The position numbers and the translations under genes were made by a program. Below, one piece after another: positions 23,801 to 32,604 of a stretch of DNA of 34,559 bases. Numbering within the stretch: the stretch's first letter is position 1; each line of letters opens with the position of its first letter. The stretch spans positions 1 to 34,559 of the forward strand of contig JAPLIS010000006.1 in NCBI GenBank assembly GCA_026388985.1, read 5' to 3'. This DNA is from Candidatus Babelota bacterium. GTDB lineage: Bacteria; Babelota; Babeliae; Babelales; Vermiphilaceae. The notes below the pieces were generated by a model. The model saw only the letters and a list, made by a program, of their open reading frames with translations, was not told where the DNA came from and ran no database searches.

Positions 23801-23940
23801 GTTTCCCGCCTTCGCGGGAATGACGGATGGGAAGGCACTAATTATATTACGTGGACAAGCGCTTTGAAAAAAATAAGACACAACATCCCAATTAAACTCA
23901 CGATATTCTGATTTAAACTGCTTGTTTCAAATTTTACTAA
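23801..23940. repeat. Dispersed element A, copy 3, with a dRS3-like hairpin
   Basis: It opens with TTCCCGC (23803-23809), loop CTTC, GCGGGAA (23814-23820). Then come TGACGGATGGGAAGGCAC, one ATTAAACTCACGATATTCTG unit and the ACTGCTTG...TTTTACTAA end. The TTCCC-N8-GGGAA layout resembles the dRS3 repeats of Neisseria. Confidence 0.75.
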
Positions 23941-24045
23941 TGGCTCACTTTTATTTGTGATCACAATCAGAAGCGTTGTACCAATGAATATAATTGTGGC
24001 ATGCTTGTTGCTCATTAATGTAGCATGCTAAAAACAGGTATTTCT

Positions 24046-24075
24046 TTGACACGGTTAAAATGTTTTTGTTACGTT
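24046..24075 (+). promoter_or_regulatory. Possible sigma-70 promoter before the acylphosphatase-like gene
   Basis: Perfect -35 TTGACA (24046-24051), 18-base spacer, and a weak -10 TACGTT (24070-24075), 34 bases upstream of the ATG. Confidence 0.35.
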
Positions 24076-24108
24076 TGACCCAAAGAAATTTTAACAAGGA
24101 GTAGGGTA

Positions 24109-24387
24109 ATGAATAAGTGTTTACGTATAACAGTATTTGGCGATTACACCGATGATCTATTAACTTCATTTGTTCAAAAAATCGCCCATACCTTTGAGCT
24201 GGAAGGCACGGCGAGTGCTATTGATGAAACGCAAGCGTTGATTATAGTGTGTGGCGATAAGGATAAAGTTGATGGATTTCTTGATGCGCTTCATAAAGGG
24301 ACAACCAAGTGGAAGCCTGAAGATCTTGAAGTTGAGCCTTTTTTGAAAGACAAAGATTATCGTGGTGTCTTTCGGGTGATTAAGTAA
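24109..24387 (+). CDS. Acylphosphatase-fold small protein lacking the catalytic residues
   Basis: A 92-aa protein. The overall pattern LRITVFGDY...SFVQKIAHTFELEGTASAID...ALIIVCGDKDKVDGFLDALHKG follows the acylphosphatase alpha/beta fold and length (about 90 aa). The catalytic Arg of the GxVQGVxFR loop and the Asn of the GxVxN motif are absent, since the loop reads GDYTDDLLTSF. It is therefore probably a non-enzymatic member, perhaps regulatory or ligand-binding. AAGGAG precedes the ATG. The Omp85 gene follows 300 bp later, so joint transcription is uncertain. Confidence 0.65.
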   Translation: MNKCLRITVFGDYTDDLLTSFVQKIAHTFELEGTASAIDETQALIIVCGDKDKVDGFLDALHKGTTKWKPEDLEVEPFLKDKDYRGVFRVIK

Positions 24388-24536
24388 TAAGATTTTTTGT
24401 ATTTTTGTATTTATATAGAGAAAGATACGCAGTAAAAGTAACTGGTAGCAGTAGCTACTTAATCTGATTACTGTGTATTTTTCTCTGTTGAAAAGAGAGT
24501 GATAAGTAGTTAAGATTTAAGCTTGCAAAAAAACGG

Positions 24537-24542
24537 TATAAT
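24537..24542 (+). promoter_or_regulatory. Possible -10 element for the Omp85 gene
   Basis: A perfect TATAAT, about 145 bases upstream of the GTG start. No convincing -35 is found at 16-18 bases, so this is weak. The 24388-24686 gap otherwise holds only AT-rich sequence and a small GTAGC/GCTAC hairpin near 24450. Confidence 0.3.
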
Positions 24543-24686
24543 AGCGGGTCGGCAGGTATGTAAATCTGCTGAGTATATATAATTGTATGTATAATTATTC
24601 GTATAATACTTAAGCATTTTATGCTATTCTTTATAGTAGTAACAATGGTCTTTGGTTCTGGTTTTTTAATTATATAAAGAAATAGA

Positions 24687-27626
24687 GTGCTTCTGTTTAG
24701 TATACCCTTTAGATATAGTTTTTGGTTGCTTGCCCTATGCAGTATGTCCGGTTTTGTATCTGCAGATACTGCTGCTTTACATGTTGCCATTCGTATAAAA
24801 CATACACATACGCATGGCCAGTACGCACAGCGTATAAAAGAAATGTATCCTGTTGCTCAGTATGTAGAGCAACTTACTTTTCATGCAGATATTCATATGC
24901 AGCAGCAAGAGTTTGATTATTTAACTGATCTGAAAGTACATTCGTTCGTTCATGCAGATCAGATTGTGCAGGCAGTAACTTATTTATTGAAAAAAAACAT
25001 ATTTGAACGCATTGCCATTGTTATCACCCCGGGTGCATGTGGTATATGTATGCATGTTGAATTAAAAAGTTTTTTAACCCTTGGACGCGTTAAAGTGCGT
25101 GGCGTTTTTGCTGATAAGCAGCGTTACCTGAGCTGTTATGTTGTTGATAGGGGAGATCGCTTTGATAATGAAAGCCATGAGCGTTCTCTTGAAAAAATGA
25201 AAAATATATGCAAGAGCGAAGGATACTTTAATGCATCATTGGTAAGTTCATTTACGTATGATGATGCAATTAAGGTGGTCAATCCAACAGTCACCATAGC
25301 AAAGGGGTCACAATTTTCCATTGATGCTACTGATATTATTGTGCGGGATAATGGCTATGTAATCGGAGACCAAAAAGGTGCGTTAGAAAAAAAAATCCAT
25401 CGTGCTTTTTTAAGACGTTTAATAAAAAATCCATACAATAAAGAACAGTTAAACAGGCTTGCTCTAGACATAAAAGAGTATTTAGCGTGCAAGGGGTTTG
25501 TGACGGCAACCATTACCATGAACGAACATATTGATCCGGTGGCCCAGGCGGTACGATTAAGCTGGTATGTTGATGTGCATCATAAATGTACGGTTGTTTT
25601 TTGGGGAAATCATTTTTTTTCCGATCATAAGCTTCATCAACTGATTATAGATTTTGGACGTTCAGCATGGTTATTGCCTGCATCATTATTAGCACAAGAG
25701 ATTGAGCGGGCATACCGTGAAAAAGGTTTTTGGCGCATATCGATTGAGATACAAGAAGAAAAAGATCGCTATTTTTTTATGATAAAAGAGGGGCCTCGCA
25801 CCACGGTTGAAAAAATAGATGTGGTGTCTGCCGGTAGATTAGATGGCGATCATATTATTAAAAGGTGCTTTAGTTCCTGTTTAAAAGCGCCTTATTTTGA
25901 TCAAGAGCTACTGGATCAAAGCTTTGCATCTGTGCGTGATTTATATGAAAAAAGCGGCTTTTTAGATGCACGTATTGTGGGGCATGAATATGGTGCGGGA
26001 ACGACTGATAATTCATGCATAGTGCGTATTGTAGTTGACGAGGGTGAGATTAAAAAATGTGTGGGGGTAGAGGTTCCTGGTTTTCCAGAATTATGTTTAA
26101 AAGAACCATTGTCGCACATACGTAATGCAAAAAAAGAGGTACTTTTTCAGCCTAAATTGCTTCAAGAGCAGCGGTTGTTTTTAGAAGGCTATTTTCGTGA
26201 TCAAGGTTATAGTCAGGTGCGCATTGAATCAGAATTGCGTGGTCGAGGTGATAATGAAGTTATTATTGTCTGGCATATAGCCTATGATAAAACGCCATTG
26301 CGTTTTGGTAAAACAGTGGTACAGGGAAGCTGCACTTATTCATTTGAGAGACTTATGCGTGAATTGCGCTATGAGCGGGGACAATTGTGGCATCAAGATG
26401 CGGTAAAAAAAACTTTTTTACAGTTTAAAAGGCGAGCGGTATTTGATTCTATTTATATGCATTCGGATCATAAGAATGGACACAGTGGTGAAAAAACAGT
26501 GTTGTTGCGATTGCATCATGATGATCCATTTGAAGTGCGTATGCGGGTTGGTTTAGGATTTCAAAATATTCAACAATATCAAACATTTAGCGGATTAACC
26601 TATAAATTGGGTAGTTCTTTTATGTTTAAAAATCCCACTAATCGGGCAGATATGTTATCAGCTCAGATTGATTTGGCGCGTTGCCATCGAGAATTAGTGG
26701 TAAAGTACTCATTGCCGTGGATGTGTATGATGCCATTTGATGGGGTAGTGCAGGCGTATAGCATTATGCACATGCAGCCAGGATTTATAGGTAGTAAATA
26801 CAATATATATACCGTTACTCAGCATGGAGCTCTGGTGGGCATTCATAAAAAAACAGCGCATCTTGATGGGGGTATTCATATGGGATTAGAGGGCATGCGG
26901 ACTACTGTTGTCAGTGGACCACAAGATCTCTGTATTTTTGCAGCAGAGGTTGCTCGTGCTATTAACTTTACCCCTCGATTGCAAAACAAGATGGTACCTT
27001 TTTTTGTTGCTGAGCCAACTATGTATCTAGATTATCTTGATGATAAGCTTAATCCTGCGCGGGGCATGTATTTTCTTTTATCTGCCAAGGGCATGATTCC
27101 TCTGACTGCTCATTATGAGCAGAGTGCTTTTATAAAGGTGCTGGCTGAACAAGCTTTTTTTGTACCAATTGGCAGCTGCGTGGCAGCAGTGCGCATGCGG
27201 TTTGGCCATATTTTTTATCAGCAGTTTAATGCGATTATGCCAGCAGAGCGATTTTATTTAGGTGGTAGTCATTCACTGCGTGGGTATAATGCAGATGCAG
27301 CACCTCCTTTAGGTGTTTTTATTGATACGAATGGGAAAAAGCAACTGGTGCCACGCGGCGGCAAAACGATGTTTAATGGCAATGGTGAGTTGCGCATTCC
27401 GTTGGCAAAAGGATTAGGAGGTGTGTTATTTCAAGATATAGGTCTGTTGAGCGGTGATTCGTTGGCACAGGTGAGGGCCAACAATATAGTAGCTGCAAGC
27501 GGTTTTGGGGTACGTATTTATACTCCGGTGGGGCCATTGCGTTTTGATATTGGTTTCAATTGGCATAGAAACAGTCCCCTTGAGTCTCGGTTTGCCTGGT
27601 TTTTAACGTTTGGGCAAGCCTTTTAG
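24687..27626 (+). CDS. Omp85 family outer-membrane assembly protein (BamA-like)
   Basis: A 979-aa protein with signal peptide (residues 1-26, ending VSA). After it come about five or six POTRA-like units, recognisable by the recurring GYF/GFV/GFW/GFL/GYS turn followed by a beta strand. The C-terminal barrel holds ERFYLGGSHSLRGY (854-867), with the LRGY loop-6 motif of Omp85 proteins, and ends GPLRFDIGFNWH...FLTFGQAF with the terminal Phe signal. Such proteins insert barrels into the outer membrane or move proteins across it. It is longer than typical BamA (about 800), which fits extra POTRA units. The start is GTG with a weak ribosome binding site; the true start is not certain. BamA is likeliest, TamA-like is possible. 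Confidence 0.87.
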   Translation: MLLFSIPFRYSFWLLALCSMSGFVSADTAALHVAIRIKHTHTHGQYAQRIKEMYPVAQYVEQLTFHADIHMQQQEFDYLTDLKVHSFVHADQIVQAVTYLLKKNIFERIAIVITPGACGICMHVELKSFLTLGRVKVRGVFADKQRYLSCYVVDRGDRFDNESHERSLEKMKNICKSEGYFNASLVSSFTYDDAIKVVNPTVTIAKGSQFSIDATDIIVRDNGYVIGDQKGALEKKIHRAFLRRLIKNPYNKEQLNRLALDIKEYLACKGFVTATITMNEHIDPVAQAVRLSWYVDVHHKCTVVFWGNHFFSDHKLHQLIIDFGRSAWLLPASLLAQEIERAYREKGFWRISIEIQEEKDRYFFMIKEGPRTTVEKIDVVSAGRLDGDHIIKRCFSSCLKAPYFDQELLDQSFASVRDLYEKSGFLDARIVGHEYGAGTTDNSCIVRIVVDEGEIKKCVGVEVPGFPELCLKEPLSHIRNAKKEVLFQPKLLQEQRLFLEGYFRDQGYSQVRIESELRGRGDNEVIIVWHIAYDKTPLRFGKTVVQGSCTYSFERLMRELRYERGQLWHQDAVKKTFLQFKRRAVFDSIYMHSDHKNGHSGEKTVLLRLHHDDPFEVRMRVGLGFQNIQQYQTFSGLTYKLGSSFMFKNPTNRADMLSAQIDLARCHRELVVKYSLPWMCMMPFDGVVQAYSIMHMQPGFIGSKYNIYTVTQHGALVGIHKKTAHLDGGIHMGLEGMRTTVVSGPQDLCIFAAEVARAINFTPRLQNKMVPFFVAEPTMYLDYLDDKLNPARGMYFLLSAKGMIPLTAHYEQSAFIKVLAEQAFFVPIGSCVAAVRMRFGHIFYQQFNAIMPAERFYLGGSHSLRGYNADAAPPLGVFIDTNGKKQLVPRGGKTMFNGNGELRIPLAKGLGGVLFQDIGLLSGDSLAQVRANNIVAASGFGVRIYTPVGPLRFDIGFNWHRNSPLESRFAWFLTFGQAF

Positions 27627-27726
27627 GGCATTTATTTGCTGGAAATCTTTCTTTCTTTATGCTACGCATATGGTATTATTAAAATTAAAATAATTATAGA
27701 AAACAATTTTTTAGGGAATTTGAATT

Positions 27727-28476
27727 ATGAACAATAATGAACTACATGATCATTGCGGTCAAGATCAGCACACTAGTCATGGTGATCACGCAGGCCATGA
27801 TCACTCAGCGGGTGATTCTCATGAGCACGGTCATTCTATTTATGGTGAACTTGTGTGTCACCTGCCTTATGCTATTTTTGCGTCTGCCTTTGCATTGGCA
27901 ATTTTAAGTTTTATCAGTGTTGGTCATACCAATGTTAAGCAATTATGCGCAACAGCACACGGCCTTTTTCATAGCTTTCATTTTATGCATATTGTTTTTG
28001 CAGCTACTGGCACATTAATTACTTTTTTCCGTTTTTCTCACCGCAATGCACCTATAAGTAAAACTCGTGCATTCGTGGTAGGCGTTATATCGCCAGCAGT
28101 CTTTTGTACCCTTTCTGATGCCATTATTCCTTATTTTAGCGGGATGATAATGGGTGTTCCTATGCAGTTTCACCTTTGTTTTCTAACTGAATGGCGGAAC
28201 ATACTACCCTTTTTAGTAGTAGGCTTGATAAATGGGGTTATATTGAGTGGCCATCATGAAGGTCGTCGTGCCCTATATTCGTTGTTTTCACATTCGGTTC
28301 ATATTTTGGTAAGCGCGCTTGCATCATTGTTTTATTTAGTAGCGTATGGATGCACCGATTGGCTTGATTCTATTGGTATGGTTTTCTTATTTTTAATTAT
28401 TGCTGTTGTTGTTCCTTGTTCATTGTCTGATATTGTGGTACCAATGATGTTGGCAGAAAATACTAAAAAGAGATAA
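27727..28476 (+). CDS. His-rich N-terminus integral membrane protein upstream of potA
   Basis: A 249-aa protein I do not recognise. Residues 3-37 are packed with His, Asp and Glu (HDHCGQDQHTSHGDHAGHDH), a likely cytoplasmic metal-binding tail. About six membrane helices follow. Two halves repeat a pattern: a His-rich helix (HGLFHSFHFMH, and later SHSVHILV) followed by a C-x-L-S-D-x-x-x-P motif (FCTLSDAIIPYF and PCSLSDIVVPMM). This suggests an internal duplication with paired Asp residues inside the membrane. It ends five bases before potA, so it is probably in the polyamine operon. A divalent-metal transporter or a partner of the Pot system are the obvious ideas; neither is shown. Confidence 0.7.
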   Translation: MNNNELHDHCGQDQHTSHGDHAGHDHSAGDSHEHGHSIYGELVCHLPYAIFASAFALAILSFISVGHTNVKQLCATAHGLFHSFHFMHIVFAATGTLITFFRFSHRNAPISKTRAFVVGVISPAVFCTLSDAIIPYFSGMIMGVPMQFHLCFLTEWRNILPFLVVGLINGVILSGHHEGRRALYSLFSHSVHILVSALASLFYLVAYGCTDWLDSIGMVFLFLIIAVVVPCSLSDIVVPMMLAENTKKR

Positions 28477-28481
28477 AAAAT

Positions 28482-29573
28482 ATGAGAAGCATCACCCTGA
28501 AAGCGCTCGGTAAATCATTCAAAGATGAAGTTATTGTGCATAACCTTAATCTGACTATTCCGAGCGGCAAATTTTTCGCGTTGCTTGGGCCAAGCGGCAG
28601 TGGTAAAACAACATTGCTTCGTTTGATTGGCGGGTTTGAGAAGGCTGATGCAGGATCTATTTTTTTAGGATCAAAAGATATTACCCATGTGCCGATACAT
28701 GAAAGACGTATTAATACGGTATTTCAACAGTATGCGCTTTTTCCGCATATGAATGTGTTTGATAATGTTGCTTACAGCTTAAGATTGCGTAAAGTTACTT
28801 CTGACATTATTGAGCACAAAGTAACCAAGATTTTAACTGCTGTTGGTTTGCAAAAATATATTTATAGATCTATTGGGCAGCTATCTGGTGGCCAGCAGCA
28901 ACGAGTTGCATTGGCACGAGCTATTATTAATGAGCCAGATGTGTTATTGCTTGATGAGCCCCTCGCTGCGCTTGATTTAAAATTGCGTGAACAAATGCTC
29001 ATAGAGTTGATTGAATTGCAAAGCCAATTGGGAACTACTTTTATTTATGTTACTCATGACCAGTTTGAAGCACTTACTGTTGCTGATCATATGGCAATTA
29101 TGAATCGTGATGGGCAGATTGAACAAGTGGGAACGCCCAAAGAAATTTATGAGTTTCCTATTTCTTCTTTTGTAGCTAAATTTGTAGGGACCACTAATAT
29201 TTTTAAGGGAATAGTTACGTTAACTGATGCTGTTCCGCGCATAACCATTGATAAACTTGGTGCATTTGAGATAGTAGTGCCACAAGACAAAAAGTGGATA
29301 CATGAAGGTGCGTTTGTTTTGATGAGTATTCGCCCAGAAAAGATTTATATTAGCAAAAAAGAAATGACTGGTTTTTCTAATGTGCTTATGGGCACCGTGC
29401 AATCAATTGTATATCATGGCCGTTCAACACAATATAATGTTGCCATAGCAGATACTACATTGGTGCAAGTTTTTGAGCAAAATGAAGAGCATTTTCCAAA
29501 AGAAGTAGTTGATTATGATGATCGTGTTTATTTGTACTGGCAAAAAGAAAACATAGTGTTGCTTGAACGATGA
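28482..29573 (+). CDS. potA: Spermidine/putrescine ABC transporter ATPase
   Basis: A 363-aa ABC ATPase. Walker A GPSGSGKTT (near residue 38), Q-loop FQQYALFPHMNVFDN, signature LSGGQQQRVALARA, Walker B LLLDEPLAALD and switch VTHD are all intact. A C-terminal TOBE-like region (from about 245) is present, as in PotA and other sugar/polyamine importers. The context of potB, potC and potD in order identifies it as PotA. The stop overlaps potB by four bases (ATGA). Confidence 0.95.
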   Translation: MRSITLKALGKSFKDEVIVHNLNLTIPSGKFFALLGPSGSGKTTLLRLIGGFEKADAGSIFLGSKDITHVPIHERRINTVFQQYALFPHMNVFDNVAYSLRLRKVTSDIIEHKVTKILTAVGLQKYIYRSIGQLSGGQQQRVALARAIINEPDVLLLDEPLAALDLKLREQMLIELIELQSQLGTTFIYVTHDQFEALTVADHMAIMNRDGQIEQVGTPKEIYEFPISSFVAKFVGTTNIFKGIVTLTDAVPRITIDKLGAFEIVVPQDKKWIHEGAFVLMSIRPEKIYISKKEMTGFSNVLMGTVQSIVYHGRSTQYNVAIADTTLVQVFEQNEEHFPKEVVDYDDRVYLYWQKENIVLLER

Positions 29574-30421
29574 AAAAAATAAAAACATACTTAATGCAAG
29601 AGTTTCCTTTTTTATGTGCATTGCCGGCTATTATCTGGCAGACTCTTTTTTTATGTGTACCATTATTAATTGTTCTTTATTTTAGTTTTGTTAAAGATGG
29701 TGTATGGACTCTGGCTAATTATGCATCATTGTTTGACACTGCTCATGCGCGTATTATTGGCCGCTCATTGGGGTTGGCACTTGCTAATGTTGCCTTGTGT
29801 TTAATATGTGCCTACCCGGTTGCTTATTTTTTAGCAATTAAAGTGCAACGCTGTAAGAATTTTTTAATTTTTTTATTAGCATTGCCTTTTTGGACCAATT
29901 TTTTGGTACAAGTATATGCATGGTTTTTTTTGTTGGGCAACAATGGGTTGTTAGAAACGTTACTGCGTAAAATGGGTATTATAACCAGCTCTTTACATCT
30001 TGCTCATAGCCTAACCGCGGTTTTTTTGGTGATGGTATATTGTTATATACCGTTCATGATTTTACCCATTTATAGTGTTATTGAAAAATTACAACGCCAA
30101 TTGTTAGAAGCATCTGCCGATTTGGGAGCAACCCCGTGGCAGACATTTGTGCATATAACCTTGCCGCTTTCTATGCCTGGCATTAAAACAGGTATTTTAT
30201 TGGTTATGGTTCCTTCTTTTGGTGAATTTGTTATTCCGGAATTAATGGGAGGAGCAAAGTATATGATGGTGGGATCATTAATATCTTATTATTTTCTGGT
30301 AGCGCGAGATAATGCCATTGGTGCAGCATTTACTATGCTGAGCGGTTGCGTATTATTGATAGCAGCTTATACTTTTCATAGATATATACGTACCCCCGCT
30401 GATTCATGGGAGGATCATTAG
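29570..30421 (+). CDS. potB: Spermidine/putrescine ABC transporter permease PotB
   Basis: A 283-aa six-helix permease. The EAA loop that docks PotA is EASADLGATPWQTFVHITLP, around residues 180-200. PotB-type features are the N-terminal PAIIWQTLFLCVPLL helix and LPFWTNFLVQVYAW. The ATG overlaps the potA stop. Confidence 0.92.
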   Translation: MKKIKTYLMQEFPFLCALPAIIWQTLFLCVPLLIVLYFSFVKDGVWTLANYASLFDTAHARIIGRSLGLALANVALCLICAYPVAYFLAIKVQRCKNFLIFLLALPFWTNFLVQVYAWFFLLGNNGLLETLLRKMGIITSSLHLAHSLTAVFLVMVYCYIPFMILPIYSVIEKLQRQLLEASADLGATPWQTFVHITLPLSMPGIKTGILLVMVPSFGEFVIPELMGGAKYMMVGSLISYYFLVARDNAIGAAFTMLSGCVLLIAAYTFHRYIRTPADSWEDH

Positions 30422-30423
30422 CA

Positions 30424-31212
30424 ATGACACAACGTTATAGGTTTACGCGTTATGCATATCCATTGTTTGTTGGGTGTATCTACTTTTTTTTGTATGTACC
30501 CATTTTATTATTAATTATTTTTTCATTTAATAGTGATTCATTTGCCAGCAGTTGGACAGGATTTACGTTCCGTTGGTATGCATTATTATGGGAAGATACT
30601 GAAGTGTGGGATGCACTTAAAAATTCACTGATAGTTGCCAGCAGTACTGTAGTGTTAAGTGTTTCGATGGGGACTCTGTTGGTGTTTTATGCTCAGCCAA
30701 GGCATTTGCGAAGAGGCATGGGTTTTTTCTATGCGAGTTTAGCGGTCCCTGAGATTGTACTGGCAGTAGGATTATTAAGCTTTTTTTATTTTTTTTCTAT
30801 TTATTTAGGATTGCCAACCTTAATTGCGGCACATACGCTTATTGGTCTTGGCTATGTGGTTCCTATTTTATATACACGGTATATTGAAATAGATAAACGT
30901 ATTATTGAAGCTTCATATGATTTGGGTGCCACCAGAGAACAAACGTTTATTCGTATCGTATTGCCTTTATTGTCACCGGCAATAATTACCGGTGCTTTAT
31001 TAGTTTTTATTGTTTCTTTTGATGATTTTTTATTATCATTTTTTTGTTCAGGTACAGCGGTTCAGACATTGCCTATTTATATTTTTGCTTTAATTCGTGC
31101 AGGGACATCCCCTATGGTAAATGCTCTTTCAGCGTTGCTTTTGAGTGTTAGTAGTCTTTTTATAGCGCTCTTTTTTTTCTTACGTAATAAAAAAACGGAT
31201 ATAGTCTCATGA
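30424..31212 (+). CDS. potC: Spermidine/putrescine ABC transporter permease PotC
   Basis: A 262-aa permease with six helices. The EAA loop is EASYDLGATREQTFIRIVLP. FNSDSFASSWTGFTFRWYALLW near the start is typical of PotC. I chose ATG 30424 over 30406 because GGGAGG (30408-30413) sits at the right distance before it and the upstream codons belong to the end of potB. The stop overlaps potD by four bases. Confidence 0.92.
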   Translation: MTQRYRFTRYAYPLFVGCIYFFLYVPILLLIIFSFNSDSFASSWTGFTFRWYALLWEDTEVWDALKNSLIVASSTVVLSVSMGTLLVFYAQPRHLRRGMGFFYASLAVPEIVLAVGLLSFFYFFSIYLGLPTLIAAHTLIGLGYVVPILYTRYIEIDKRIIEASYDLGATREQTFIRIVLPLLSPAIITGALLVFIVSFDDFLLSFFCSGTAVQTLPIYIFALIRAGTSPMVNALSALLLSVSSLFIALFFFLRNKKTDIVS

Positions 31213-32282
31213 TGTTTCCATTATGGTTGCGTACTCTGTGTGTACGTCTCTTTTTTGTGCTTTGTGTATTGATGGCTCTTGCTGTTTTTTTATATTCTCC
31301 ACGCTTTATTCGATTACGCACTGAAGGTAAAAGTATTACCGTGCTTGCCTGGCCCCAAGAAATTGATGCGAGTGAGTTTGTTGCATTTGAAAAAGAAACA
31401 GGGATTAAGGTTAATATTCGTTATTTTGAGAGCAATGAAGAGCTCGCGGCCAAATTATTAAATAAAGGGGCGCAAGGGGTTGATCTGGTGATGCCAAGTG
31501 ATTATGCCGCCCAGATGTTTATTAAAAAGGGATTACTTAAAAAAATAGATACAAGTAAGCTCGCTTTTTTTAAAGATCTTAATCCGCGGTTAATGGGACA
31601 TTTTTTTGATCCACACAATGAGTATACTATTCCTTATTATTGGGGAGTATATGGCATTGGTTTTGATAAAGATTATTTTGGGGCGCAATCGCCAAAAGCT
31701 TCATGGGGTATTTTATTTGATAAACAGTATAAGTCAGCTCATATTACTATGCCTGATAATGCGCGGTATTTAATGCTTATTGTAGCCCAGTATCTTTATG
31801 GCACTATCGATAATATAGACATGCATCGTAGTGCACAGATACAACAGTTGTTAATGGCGCAAAAGCCTTTGGTGGAGCTGTATACTGAATCATGGGGTGA
31901 ATATTTATTGGCATCAAAAGCAAGTGCGCTGGTGGTAATATTAAGTGTTGATGTGGCAAAAGCTATGAAAAGTTTTGAGCATGTTGATTTTATGGTTCCA
32001 AAAGAAGGTAGCTTTTTATTAATAGATTCGTTTGCTTTAGCCGCTAATACACAGAAAGAAGATTTGGCGTACCAGTTTTTAAATTATCTGTATAGGCCAG
32101 ATATATTGCAGGCGTATGTTGATAAGTTTACTTTTTTCCCGGCAACCACCACTGTAAAACCGGCTTTTCAGCCAGAGCAGTTGCAAATTCCTGCCACCGA
32201 TAAGGTTAAAAAATTAGATTTTTATAGAAATGTGGTTTCTAAGTCTACTCTCAGAGATTTCTGGATTTCTCTTAAGTCATAA
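31209..32282 (+). CDS. potD: Polyamine-binding periplasmic protein PotD
   Basis: A 357-aa solute-binding protein. The N-terminal hydrophobic stretch (residues 8-30) is a signal peptide or anchor without a lipobox. The body follows PotD/PotF: ITVLAWPQEIDASEFVAFEK, FESNEELAAKL, GVDLVMPSDYAAQMFI, IPYYWGVYGIGFDK, ESWGEYLLASKA, and the C-terminal FLNYLYRP. It captures spermidine or putrescine for PotABC. The lack of a cleavage site suggests membrane anchoring, but this was not tested. Downstream, an AGACTTT/AAAGTC hairpin without a U-run at 32294-32310 is not a clear terminator. Confidence 0.93.
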   Translation: MMFPLWLRTLCVRLFFVLCVLMALAVFLYSPRFIRLRTEGKSITVLAWPQEIDASEFVAFEKETGIKVNIRYFESNEELAAKLLNKGAQGVDLVMPSDYAAQMFIKKGLLKKIDTSKLAFFKDLNPRLMGHFFDPHNEYTIPYYWGVYGIGFDKDYFGAQSPKASWGILFDKQYKSAHITMPDNARYLMLIVAQYLYGTIDNIDMHRSAQIQQLLMAQKPLVELYTESWGEYLLASKASALVVILSVDVAKAMKSFEHVDFMVPKEGSFLLIDSFALAANTQKEDLAYQFLNYLYRPDILQAYVDKFTFFPATTTVKPAFQPEQLQIPATDKVKKLDFYRNVVSKSTLRDFWISLKS

Positions 32283-32393
32283 GTTCTGTAAAAAGACTTT
32301 CTCCAAAGTCATACTCGCCAAGGCGGGGATCTATCTCTTTTATATTATTTGTCATTTATACAAGCACTTTTTATGGTAAGAATAACTTTCAAT

Positions 32394-32428
32394 CCCATTC
32401 GTGGCCAGGTGTGAGCGCAAGCGAGCCT
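32394..32428 (+). repeat. 35-bp dispersed repeat, tandem copy 1
   Basis: CCCATTCGTGGCCAGGTGTG at the left, AAGCGAGCCT at the right. One base differs from the copy 55 bp to the right. The 302-bp gap after potD otherwise holds a degenerate CGCC/GGCG hairpin (32318-32327) of the dispersed family. Confidence 0.85.
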
Positions 32429-32448
32429 TGTGCAATCGCAGCTGTCTT

Positions 32449-32483
32449 CCCGTTCGTGGCCAGGTGTGAGCGCAAGCGAGCCT
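32449..32483 (+). repeat. 35-bp dispersed repeat, tandem copy 2
   Basis: CCCGTTCGTGGCCAGGTGTG, then the same end as copy 1. Inverted and more diverged copy at 7060-7094. Confidence 0.85.
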
Positions 32484-32502
32484 CAAACTATGCAACCATA
32501 GA

Positions 32503-32604
32503 AATCGCCAACAAAAATATGGTAGCCTCTTTTTTGTAATCAAATTTTTTTTAACCGCTTTTTTAAAAGAAGGAAAAGTAGCACATGAATAAACTACAAT
32601 TGTT
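32503..32604. repeat. 102-bp exact repeat upstream of the delta-60 gene
   Basis: Identical to 34458-34559, offset 1955 bp, ending with the first 20 bases of coding sequence in both. It carries the leader, AGAAGGAAAAG ribosome binding region and start of both genes, so the flanking gene is a tandem paralogue. Confidence 0.92.

Larger units (their letters stand above)
23086..24108. other. About 1 kb without genes: palindrome, hairpins and dispersed repeats
   Basis: It holds, in order, a 38-bp repeat (23190-23227), a 107-bp palindrome (23246-23352), element B (23346-23516), two CCTCGT/ACGAGG hairpins in opposite orientation (23489-23504 and 23579-23594), and two copies of element A (23631-23736, 23801-23940). 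The last 150 bp lead into the small gene at 24109. Short open frames run through repeats and are rejected as genes. Confidence 0.75.
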
